From positions 1 through 44,140 of the forward strand of contig NZ_JAVVQU010000027.1 in NCBI RefSeq assembly GCF_036655075.1: a stretch of DNA of 44,140 nucleotides, read 5' to 3'. Positions 32,479 to 40,113 of this stretch are shown piece by piece (the stretch's first letter is position 1; every line of letters starts with the position of its first letter). The translations under genes and the position numbers were made by a program. This DNA is from Holtiella sp036655075. GTDB lineage: Bacteria; Bacillota; Clostridia; Lachnospirales; Cellulosilyticaceae. The notes beneath the pieces were generated by a model. That model saw only the letters and a list, made by a program, of their open reading frames with translations, was not told the origin of the DNA and searched no databases.

Positions 32479-34455
32479 ATGGCTATTGAAAAGATGGTCT
32501 TGCTCAATCTAGTCGGTTCACTTGACGATGAGCATGCAATATTAGAGGAGTTAGTTTTAAGTGAGAGTATTCACTTAAACATGGACCATAATGATGTATA
32601 TGACAACAACTATATGGTTCATCAGTACGAAGCCATGATGCCGCAAGATGCTATGCCTATCATCGAAAATTATGCGCAAATGGAAGCAGAATATGAGAAG
32701 ATGCTAGAAGATGTTAAAATTATTGCAGAGGGTGTAGGCATTGCTTCAAAGCTGGATAAAGTCAATGTGGGGCGAAAGTATAGTTTTGAGGATGCCAAAC
32801 GAGAGCTAGGCTGTCTAAAAGCAGACGTATGGGAAAAGATAGAATCTATCAATGTCCAAAAGGCAAGGCTTAAAGAACTAAAAAATTTCAAACAAAAAGT
32901 AAGTTGTATCAAGGCTGAATGGAGTAATTTTAGTGATTTACATGAGTTGAATTACTTCGATTTTCAAGTGGGCATGCTATCTTATGATAACAAGATACAA
33001 ATTAAGAAAAACTATGAAAATATTAGTGCCATTATCTTAAAAATTGGAGATATTCAAGATTCTAGAGAAGATATTTACTTAGTTGTGTATCCTAGACAGT
33101 TTAAGAAAGAGACTAAGCGTTTGTTAAAGTCACTTAACTGGGTATCGCTTAAAATACCTGAAGACATTATTACGATGTCAGAGAGTTTAAAAGAAGCTAC
33201 TGAATGCAAAATTGAAGAAATTCAAGGAGATGTGAATAAGTTAGAACAAGCACTTCTTACCAACTTGGATGAAAAGATTCTTATACTCAATAAAATCTTC
33301 ACAAGGGTTAAGATAGAACAAAAAATCTTAAAGATTAAAGAAGAGATTGTCCATGGGAATAACCTCTTTGTGATGAATGCATGGATTGCTAAAAAGAATC
33401 AACTATCTATCGAAGAAAAGATTGGTGACATCACAGATAAATTTGTTGTGATTGCAAAAGATGCCAATGAGCTCGATAAGAAAGTGATTCCACCAACTAA
33501 GCTTAAAAATAACTGGCTGTTTAAACCTTTTGAAATGATTGTACAGCTGTATGGCTTACCTTCTTATCATGAAATTGACCCAACACCTTTCTTGGCCATT
33601 ACCTTTATGCTCATGTTTGGGATTATGTTTGGAGATATTGGGCAAGGGCTAATTTACTTTTTAGCAGGTTTATTCATCTACAAAAAAAGTGCTGTGGCAG
33701 GTGGTATTTTAACCAGACTAGGTTCAAGTTCTATCGTTTTTGGTTTTGTATACGGAAGTTTATTTGGGCTAGAACATGAGCAGTTGCCTTGGCTACCACA
33801 TATTGTAGGGAGCCCACTAGCTAAAGTAAATATTATGCCGATCTTAATTGCAGGGGTTGTCTTTGGAGTTGTTGTTTTGTCTGTGTCTTACATCATAGGA
33901 ATTATCAATGCCCTAAGACGTGGAGATGTGGAAGATGGTGTGTTTGGGAAGAATGGGATTGCAGGCTACATTTTCTTTATGGGATTTGTAGGGACACTTG
34001 TAGCACTCTTTGGTGTGATTCCTGTATCACCTTTTGTACCTCTTGGAATTATGGGCATCATGCTTGTCATTATGATCTTAAAAGAGCCTTTGACCAATAT
34101 GATTAAGAGAGAAAAGCCTTATATTCATGGGGAAGTAGGATCTTACTTTATCGAAAGTATCTTCGAAGGGGTAGAAACCATACTAGGTGCTTTAAGTAAT
34201 GGGATTTCCTTTATCCGTGTAGGTGCCTTTGCACTCAACCATGCAGGGTTGTTTATGGCGTTCTTAGTGATGTCAGATATGACGGATAATTTTGTATTAA
34301 AACTTTTAATCTTAATTATTGGGAATATCTTAATCTTAACATTAGAAGGTCTTGTTGTATTTATACAAGGCTTAAGACTTCAGTACTATGAGATGTTTAG
34401 CAAGTACTTTACAGGTGACGGCGAAAGTTATGCACCTATTAGAATAGAAGACTAG
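32479..34455 (+). CDS. ntpI: V-type ATPase subunit I (membrane stator, a-type)
   Basis: The protein has 658 residues. The first ~370 are soluble and rich in coiled coil; the rest holds seven or eight membrane helices starting at FLAITFMLMFGIMFGDIGQG. The arginine that faces the rotor carboxylate is R580 in SNGISFIRVGAFALNHAG. Known role: half-channels for ion passage at the contact with the K ring, and anchor for the peripheral stalks. It sits between C and K in the operon. Confidence 0.95.
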   Translation: MAIEKMVLLNLVGSLDDEHAILEELVLSESIHLNMDHNDVYDNNYMVHQYEAMMPQDAMPIIENYAQMEAEYEKMLEDVKIIAEGVGIASKLDKVNVGRKYSFEDAKRELGCLKADVWEKIESINVQKARLKELKNFKQKVSCIKAEWSNFSDLHELNYFDFQVGMLSYDNKIQIKKNYENISAIILKIGDIQDSREDIYLVVYPRQFKKETKRLLKSLNWVSLKIPEDIITMSESLKEATECKIEEIQGDVNKLEQALLTNLDEKILILNKIFTRVKIEQKILKIKEEIVHGNNLFVMNAWIAKKNQLSIEEKIGDITDKFVVIAKDANELDKKVIPPTKLKNNWLFKPFEMIVQLYGLPSYHEIDPTPFLAITFMLMFGIMFGDIGQGLIYFLAGLFIYKKSAVAGGILTRLGSSSIVFGFVYGSLFGLEHEQLPWLPHIVGSPLAKVNIMPILIAGVVFGVVVLSVSYIIGIINALRRGDVEDGVFGKNGIAGYIFFMGFVGTLVALFGVIPVSPFVPLGIMGIMLVIMILKEPLTNMIKREKPYIHGEVGSYFIESIFEGVETILGALSNGISFIRVGAFALNHAGLFMAFLVMSDMTDNFVLKLLILIIGNILILTLEGLVVFIQGLRLQYYEMFSKYFTGDGESYAPIRIED

Positions 34456-34495
34456 TCAAACAATTTAGAGAAACAAATAAAAGGAGACATTAAAA

Positions 34496-34930
34496 ATGGA
34501 AATGATGATTATTTTAGCAGCAATAATAGCAGTTGGTACAATGGGTTATGGGGCACGTATGATGCGCCAAAATAGAAGTGGAAATGTAAAACATGCCATG
34601 ACAACATCTCTTTCAGCGTTCTCTTTTGTGCTTGCAGGTGCCTTTGTATTTATGCTTATGGGTAGTCCAGTGTTTGCAGCAGAAGCAGGTACAGCAGCAG
34701 CAACAGCGGGGGCTTCGTTTGGAGATGGTCTTAAATATGTAGCGGCAGCTTTAAGTACAGGTTTGGCAACAATGGGTACAGGTCGTGCAGTAGGTGCGGT
34801 AGGTTCTTCAGCTATTGGTGCAGTGTCAGAAGACTCTACTATTTTAGGTAAAACTTTAATTTTCGTAGGGATGGCTGAAGGTATTGCTATTTACGGAATG
34901 ATTATTTCTATCCTAATCTTATTCGTATAA
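34496..34930 (+). CDS. ntpK: V-type ATPase subunit K (rotor ring, c-type)
   Basis: The protein has 144 residues with AAAAGGAG before the ATG. Four hydrophobic segments form two hairpins; the ion-binding glutamate is E128 in FVGMAEGIAIYG in the last helix, and the first hairpin has no equivalent acid (it ends in PVFAAEAG). A glycine-rich helix with LSTGLATMGTGRAVGAVG precedes the last one. One carboxylate per four helices is usual for V-type K subunits and favours ATP-driven pumping. Whether the ion is Na+ or H+ cannot be told from what I can read. Confidence 0.94.
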   Translation: MEMMIILAAIIAVGTMGYGARMMRQNRSGNVKHAMTTSLSAFSFVLAGAFVFMLMGSPVFAAEAGTAAATAGASFGDGLKYVAAALSTGLATMGTGRAVGAVGSSAIGAVSEDSTILGKTLIFVGMAEGIAIYGMIISILILFV

Positions 34931-34954
34931 GATTTTTTAGAAAAGAGAGCGATT

Positions 34955-35263
34955 ATGAAATCTTTTTTAATTAGCGATAATAGAGATACTTGGGTAGGTA
35001 TGCGTCTAGCAGGAATCAATGGTGTCATTGTCCATGAAAAGGAAGAGCTGCTAGAGGCTCTACAAGCTGCAATGAAAGATGAAGAGATTGGTCTGGTCAT
35101 TATTACAGAGCGTACAATGGATTTAGCTTCCGAAGAAATAATGGATATGAAATTAAAAGTAGCAAGGCCTCTTATAATGGAAATTCCAGATAGACATGGA
35201 ACGATGCGCAGTGAAAATGCCATTACCAACTATATAAGAGAATCAGTCGGCATTCGTATATGA
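34955..35263 (+). CDS. ntpG: V-type ATPase subunit F (central stalk)
   Basis: The protein has 102 residues. It starts with the family pattern KSFLISDNRDTWVGMRLAGI and continues with EEIGLVIITERTMDLASEEI and a short C-terminal helix (IRESVGIRI). It forms the central shaft with subunit D. The gap to subunit E is a few bases only, and its stop codon is part of the ribosome binding site of the next gene (TGAGGTGAG). Confidence 0.9.
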   Translation: MKSFLISDNRDTWVGMRLAGINGVIVHEKEELLEALQAAMKDEEIGLVIITERTMDLASEEIMDMKLKVARPLIMEIPDRHGTMRSENAITNYIRESVGIRI

Positions 35264-35273
35264 GGTGAGAAAA

Positions 35274-35915
35274 ATGGTAACTATAGAGCAAAAATTATCC
35301 CTATTTTCTAAGCTTCTCCAACAAGATATCAAAACAGAAATCGGTGATAAAATCGAAAGTATGGAAAAAGAATATGAGGAGATTATGTTAGAGCACAAAC
35401 GCAAAGTTGATAAAGATGCAGATGACATTGTTGAACATGCTAGAAAAAAAGGTGAGATAAAAAGATTAGAGTTAATCAGTAAAGCAAAAATGCAAACAAA
35501 GAAACAAACGATGTTTACAAAAGAAAAATACATAGGTGTATTTATGGAGCATCTTAAAGCACGTATTGGAGTCTTTAAAAGGACCACAGAGTATAAGGCT
35601 TATTTGACTTATATCACAAGTAAAGTAGAAGACTTACAAAGCTATCATACAGACTTTGTTGTGTATATGACACAAGAGGACCATACACAGTATGGTGACT
35701 ATATTTTAGAACAACTTACAAGTACAGGAGTTGCAAAGGAAAGGTTAAGCTTAGCAGTAAGAGATGATAGTATGTTAGGCGGGATTGTGTTAGATAGTCC
35801 TGTGAAAAACCTAAGAATTGATTTATCCATTGCTGCAGTCATAGAAGATCACCGTGACGAAATTGTGGAACAACTCTTTCAAGCTATTGGAGAGGTGGGG
35901 GGACTAGATGAGTAA
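35274..35915 (+). CDS. ntpE: V-type ATPase subunit E (peripheral stalk)
   Basis: The protein has 213 residues from the ATG at 35274; a GTG at 35265 lies inside the ribosome binding site. The N-terminal half is a long charged helix (EEIMLEHKRKVDKDADDIVE) and the C-terminal half is globular with the typical GGIVLDSPVKNLRIDLSIAA. It pairs with the G/H-type subunit to form the stator. Its last 8 bases overlap subunit A, a sign of translational coupling. Confidence 0.92.
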   Translation: MVTIEQKLSLFSKLLQQDIKTEIGDKIESMEKEYEEIMLEHKRKVDKDADDIVEHARKKGEIKRLELISKAKMQTKKQTMFTKEKYIGVFMEHLKARIGVFKRTTEYKAYLTYITSKVEDLQSYHTDFVVYMTQEDHTQYGDYILEQLTSTGVAKERLSLAVRDDSMLGGIVLDSPVKNLRIDLSIAAVIEDHRDEIVEQLFQAIGEVGGLDE

Positions 35916-37677
35916 TCAAGTTGGCATAATTAAACTTGTTAATGGACCTGTTGTTAAGGGTGACCATATGGCAAGCTTCAAAGTTAATGAAATGGTAACA
36001 GTAGGCAAGCAAAAACTCATTGGTGAAGTTGTATCGCTTGAAGGTAATGAAGCCACCATTCAAGTTTTTGAAGAGACAGAAGGCCTTCGTGCAGGAGAAG
36101 AAGTGTACCCAACAGGTGCACCTCTTTCCTTGACTTTAGGACCTGGTATGCTTGGAAATATGTTTGATGGGATTCAAAGACCGCTTAAACAAATTGAGAA
36201 GATTTCTAAAAACTTTATCCCAGAAGGCATTGGCCTCCTTTCTATTGATCCTACATCACCTTGGGAAGTCAAAGTTGTTGTTAAAGAAGGGGATGTTTTA
36301 GCACCAGGAAGTATTTATGCTACGATTCAAGAAACTTTGAGCATTGAGCATCGTTTAATGGTGCCACCAACAATAAGAGGAACCGTTGTAGAAGTAAAAC
36401 CTAGTGGCATTTATACGTTAAATGATGTCATTGTGAAATTGGCAACAGAAGAAGGGGATATTCATGAGTTAACCTTAGTACAAAAATGGCCAGTTAGACG
36501 TCCAAGACCAATTCAAAAGCGTATTCCTATTTATAAACCGCTCATTACTGGACAACGTGTTATTGATACTTTCTTCCCTGTGGCAAAAGGGGGGACAGTG
36601 GGACTTCCTGGAGGATTTGGAACAGGAAAAACAGTGACTCAACATCAGCTTGCCAAGTGGTCAGATGCAGATATTATTGTGTATATTGGTTGTGGGGAAC
36701 GTGGGAATGAGATGACTAACGTACTTGAAGAGTTCCCAGCCCTTATTGACCCACGTACCAACCGCCCATTAATGGAACGTACCATTTTGATTGCCAATAC
36801 TTCTAATATGCCCGTTGCAGCCCGTGAAGCCAGCATCTATACAGGGATTACAATGGCTGAGTACTTTAGAGATATGGGGTATGATGTAGCGATTATGGCG
36901 GACTCCACTTCTCGATGGGCAGAGGCCCTTCGTGAAATTTCAGGACGACTTGAAGAGATGCCAGCAGAAGAAGGGTATCCAGCGTACTTACCTTCTCGTT
37001 TAGCACAATTCTATGAACGTGCAGGTTGTGTCACCACTCTTAACAATCATGAAGCTTCTGTCACCATTATTGGGGCAGTATCTCCAGCAGGTGGAGACTT
37101 CTCAGAACCTGTTACGGAAAATACTAAACGTTTTGTAAGTGCTTTCTTGGCCCTAGATAAAAAGTTAGCCTATGCGAGACACTATCCTGCTATTAACTAT
37201 TTGACCAGCTATAGTGGGTATGTCAGTATGCTAGAAGAATGGTATCGTGAAAATGTTTCTTCAGAAATGTTACCGCTTCGTGCCAAGATGATTCGCCTTT
37301 TACAGGAAGAAGAAAAGCTGAATGAAATTGTTCAGTTAGTCGGAGAAGATGTGTTGCCAAACGACCAGCACTTAGTTCTTGAAATTGCTAGAACCATTAA
37401 AAGAGGCTTCCTTCAACAAAACGCGTTGCACAAAGATGATACCTATGTATCTCTAGAAAAGCAATATAAAATGTTACGCGTGATTGACACGCTCTACACC
37501 AGTGCGTTAGCTTGTGTTAAAAGAGGGATTCCTTTATCTACCATTCGAAAAGAACGGGTATTTGATGACGTTGTTAAAATGAAGTATGATGTGCCTAACG
37601 ACCAAGTTTATCTTTTAGATGAATTAGAAAAGAAAATAATCGATACTTATAGAAGCTTAAGAGAAAAATATGAATAG
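35908..37677 (+). CDS. ntpA: V-type ATPase catalytic subunit A
   Basis: The protein has 589 residues, the usual size. The Walker A loop is GGFGTGKT (residues 235-242), followed by Walker B region VAIMADSTSRWAEALREISG. The ~90-residue A-specific insertion lies before the Walker loop (around LGPGMLGNMFDGIQRPL to KRIPIYKPLITGQRVID). The C-terminus is helical. Three copies alternate with B in the head and hydrolyse ATP. The GGDFSEPVTENTKRF motif is also typical for A. Confidence 0.97.
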   Translation: MSNQVGIIKLVNGPVVKGDHMASFKVNEMVTVGKQKLIGEVVSLEGNEATIQVFEETEGLRAGEEVYPTGAPLSLTLGPGMLGNMFDGIQRPLKQIEKISKNFIPEGIGLLSIDPTSPWEVKVVVKEGDVLAPGSIYATIQETLSIEHRLMVPPTIRGTVVEVKPSGIYTLNDVIVKLATEEGDIHELTLVQKWPVRRPRPIQKRIPIYKPLITGQRVIDTFFPVAKGGTVGLPGGFGTGKTVTQHQLAKWSDADIIVYIGCGERGNEMTNVLEEFPALIDPRTNRPLMERTILIANTSNMPVAAREASIYTGITMAEYFRDMGYDVAIMADSTSRWAEALREISGRLEEMPAEEGYPAYLPSRLAQFYERAGCVTTLNNHEASVTIIGAVSPAGGDFSEPVTENTKRFVSAFLALDKKLAYARHYPAINYLTSYSGYVSMLEEWYRENVSSEMLPLRAKMIRLLQEEEKLNEIVQLVGEDVLPNDQHLVLEIARTIKRGFLQQNALHKDDTYVSLEKQYKMLRVIDTLYTSALACVKRGIPLSTIRKERVFDDVVKMKYDVPNDQVYLLDELEKKIIDTYRSLREKYE

Positions 37678-37694
37678 TGAGGAGGATGGTCAAA

Positions 37695-39080
37695 ATGAGA
37701 AAAGAGTACTTAAAATTAGAACGTGTAGACGGTCCCCTTATTGTACTTTCAGATATTCAAGATGTTTCTTATGGTGAAATTGTCAATATCAAAGTAGATG
37801 GTGGCCTAGACACACGTAAAGGAAAGGTCATCAAAATCGAAGGCGATCAAGTGATTATCCAGGTCTTTGAAGGGACAACAGGAATTTCTATAGAGAATAC
37901 AGCTGTACAATTTACAGGGAAACCGCTAGAAATTCCTCTTTCAAAAGAAATTTTAGGCAGAACCTTTAATGGAGTAGGTGAACCGATTGACGGAGCGTAT
38001 CAAATTGTCTCCAATGTAAGAGCCAATGCAAATGGTAGACCCATCAACCCAGTAGCCCGTAGATACCCAAGAAACTTTATTCAAACAGGGATTTCAGCTA
38101 TAGATAGTTTAATGACACTCATTCGTGGGCAAAAACTTCCTATCTTTTCAGGGAATGGGATTGCACATAATGAACTTGCTGTACAAATTGTTAAACAAGC
38201 TAAAATTGAAGGGGCTAACAGCAACAACTTTGCAGTAGTCTTTGGAGCAATGGGTGTGCGTCATGATGATGCGAGCTACTTTATTCGTAGCTTTGAATCA
38301 GCAGGTGTACTCGATCATGTTGTTATGTATTTGAATATGGCGGATGACCCAATTGTAGAAAGAATTTCTACACCACGCTGCGCCCTAACAGCAGCTGAAC
38401 ACTTAGCTTTTGAACACAATATGCATGTCCTTGTTATTTTGACCGATATGACAAGTTACGCAGAAGCCTTACGTGAAATTTCTTCCACACGTGAAGAAGT
38501 ACCTTCTCGTAAAGGATATCCAGGGTATCTTTACAGTGACCTATCTACCATTTATGAACGTGCAGGGATGCTAGAAGATAGAGAGGGATCTATTACCCTG
38601 ATTCCAATACTAACCATGCCAAATGATGATATTACCCATCCTATCCCTGACTTAACAGGATTTATTACAGAAGGGCAAATCGTTTTAAGCCGTGAATTAA
38701 ATCAAAAAAATATTTATCCACCTATTGCAATTTTACCATCTCTTTCACGTTTAATGAAAGATGGTATTGGGAATGACTATACAAGAGAAGATCATGCGGA
38801 TTTATCCAATCAAATTTTCTCAGCTTACTCAAAAGTTCAAGATATTCGTGCTCTTTCACAAATTATTGGGGAAGATGACTTAAGTGACACCGACAAATTG
38901 TATTTGAAATTTGGCCGTGAGTTTGAAGAGTGTTTCATTGCGCAACGTCCCAATGAAAATCGTTCTATGATAGAGACATTGGATCTAGGTTGGGACATTT
39001 TATCTATTTTACCAGCCTCAGAACTCGATCGTATGCCACCAGAAATGGTGAAAAAATATTATAGAACAAATAAGGAGTAG
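37695..39080 (+). CDS. ntpB: V-type ATPase regulatory subunit B
   Basis: The protein has 461 residues. The ATG at 37695 is 9 nt after GAGGAGG; ATGs or GTGs further 5' (37677, 37686) overlap that site or touch it. It is the non-catalytic partner: the Walker A position reads FSGNGIAHNEL, without GKT. Other family motifs are GRTFNGVGEPID, GISAIDSLMTLIRGQKLP, LTDMTSYAEALREISSTREE, PGYLYSDLSTIYERAG and PSLSRLMKDGIG. It starts 18 bases after the A gene and is followed by subunit D after 5 bases. Confidence 0.97.
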   Translation: MRKEYLKLERVDGPLIVLSDIQDVSYGEIVNIKVDGGLDTRKGKVIKIEGDQVIIQVFEGTTGISIENTAVQFTGKPLEIPLSKEILGRTFNGVGEPIDGAYQIVSNVRANANGRPINPVARRYPRNFIQTGISAIDSLMTLIRGQKLPIFSGNGIAHNELAVQIVKQAKIEGANSNNFAVVFGAMGVRHDDASYFIRSFESAGVLDHVVMYLNMADDPIVERISTPRCALTAAEHLAFEHNMHVLVILTDMTSYAEALREISSTREEVPSRKGYPGYLYSDLSTIYERAGMLEDREGSITLIPILTMPNDDITHPIPDLTGFITEGQIVLSRELNQKNIYPPIAILPSLSRLMKDGIGNDYTREDHADLSNQIFSAYSKVQDIRALSQIIGEDDLSDTDKLYLKFGREFEECFIAQRPNENRSMIETLDLGWDILSILPASELDRMPPEMVKKYYRTNKE

Positions 39081-39085
39081 ATATT

Positions 39086-39691
39086 ATGGCACTACTCGTG
39101 GCACCAACTAAGTCCAATTTGATTAAAGCTAAGGCCTCACTTGAGCTTTCTCAAAAGGGTTTTGAACTTTTAGACAAGAAACGTAACGTTCTCATTCGTG
39201 AGATGATGTTGCTCGTAGATAAAGCAAAAGATGTTCAAAATAAAATCTATGACACCTTAGATGAAGCTTATGCAGCCTTACAAACAGTTAACATTACCAT
39301 GGGGATTGCACAAGTAGAAGACATTGCAAGAAGTATTCCAAAAGATGAAAACTTTGAAATTCTCTTGAAAAGTGTTATGGGTGTAGATATCCCTACGGTG
39401 AAGTATGAGGAAACACCTGTCTACCCAAGCTATGGCTTTCATGACACCAATCCTGCACTTGACCGAGCGGCCCAGCAGTTTAGAGTAGTTAAATACTTGA
39501 TGTATGATGTAGCTGAAATTGAAAACTCTATTTTCAAATTGGCTAAGGAAATTGAAAAGACGCAAAAGCGTACTAATGCATTACAGCATATTCAAATTCC
39601 TAGATACAAGGAGCAGGTCAAATATATTCAAGATGTGTTAGAAGAGAAGGAACGAGAAGACTTCTTTAGACTCAAGAAAATAAAGAAATAA
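39086..39691 (+). CDS. ntpD: V-type ATPase subunit D (central shaft)
   Basis: The protein has 201 residues and AAGGAG before the ATG. It begins with the family signature APTKSNLIKAKASLELSQKG and ends with a long helix (RTNALQHIQIPRYKEQVKYI) that pairs with the N-terminal helix as an antiparallel coiled coil. It rotates inside the A3B3 head and joins subunit F and C. It is the last gene of the operon; a separate noncoding RNA with its own promoter follows. Confidence 0.95.
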   Translation: MALLVAPTKSNLIKAKASLELSQKGFELLDKKRNVLIREMMLLVDKAKDVQNKIYDTLDEAYAALQTVNITMGIAQVEDIARSIPKDENFEILLKSVMGVDIPTVKYEETPVYPSYGFHDTNPALDRAAQQFRVVKYLMYDVAEIENSIFKLAKEIEKTQKRTNALQHIQIPRYKEQVKYIQDVLEEKEREDFFRLKKIKK

Positions 39692-39720
39692 ATGTGAAAA
39701 ATGAAACTTTATCTTTTCCC

Positions 39721-39748
39721 TTGCAAAAGGCGAGGGAAGTGCTATAAT
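39721..39748 (+). promoter_or_regulatory. Strong promoter of the structured RNA
   Basis: TTGCAA (39721-39726), a 16-nt spacer and TGCTATAAT (extended -10, 39740-39748). This is the most consensus-like promoter of the window, and no start codon with a ribosome binding site follows. Confidence 0.8.
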
Positions 39749-39754
39749 AAAGAT

Positions 39755-39995
39755 AGCTTAAAGAACTCCTGTAATGTTCGAGACCCTGTTATTTTGAACC
39801 TACAACTTACGTTCGGGAGACGATATCGCGCTATGAAGCAAATGTTAGGCCGCAAGCTAATTCCCTTTGGGCAGCGGACAACAGGACTTTAATAGCTAGT
39901 TTCCCACCTAGCTATGCTAGGGCGTCAAAATACCAGGAACGACATTCCGGGACAAAGTTGATGATTAGCACTAACCGTCAGGTTAGTGCTTTTTT
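39755..39995 (+). ncRNA. Abundant-type structured noncoding RNA, probably raiA-motif RNA (6S RNA is the alternative)
   Basis: The RNA is framed by its own promoter and terminator. The ends pair: TCCTGTAATGTTCG (39767-39780) with CGACATTCCGGGA (39940-39952), and CCTGTTATTTTG (39785-39796) with CAAAATACCAGG (39926-39937). The inside folds into several small helices: ATAGCTAG with CTAGCTAT near 39892-39914, CCGC with GCGG near 39851 and 39873, and CGT/ACG around TCGGGAG at 39811. GC-rich, loop-like segments such as TTCGGGAGACG and GCCGCAAGC stand out against the AT-rich background. A closing stem with a big ring of complex helices suits raiA-motif RNA more than the rod of 6S RNA. The identity rests on memory of those families and was not searched. 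Confidence 0.7.
39966..39995 (+). terminator. Terminator of the structured RNA
   Basis: AGCACTAACC, loop GTCA, GGTTAGTGCT, then TTTTTG; a 10-bp perfect stem. Confidence 0.92.
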
Positions 39996-40113
39996 GTGTG
40001 CAAAATAATTTGTGTAATTTATGAATAGTTTTCCTCCCCCTAGAATATATATAGTACAAGCATAGGAAGATTCAAGGGATTAACCGAGATTAGAGTCGAT
40101 GAGGAGGAGGACT

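Noticed and set aside
39701..39892. Short open frame of 63 codons downstream of the V-ATPase D gene
   Set aside because: It runs through the promoter and 5' half of the structured RNA and has no fitting ribosome binding site; the paired ends of the RNA explain the sequence better.
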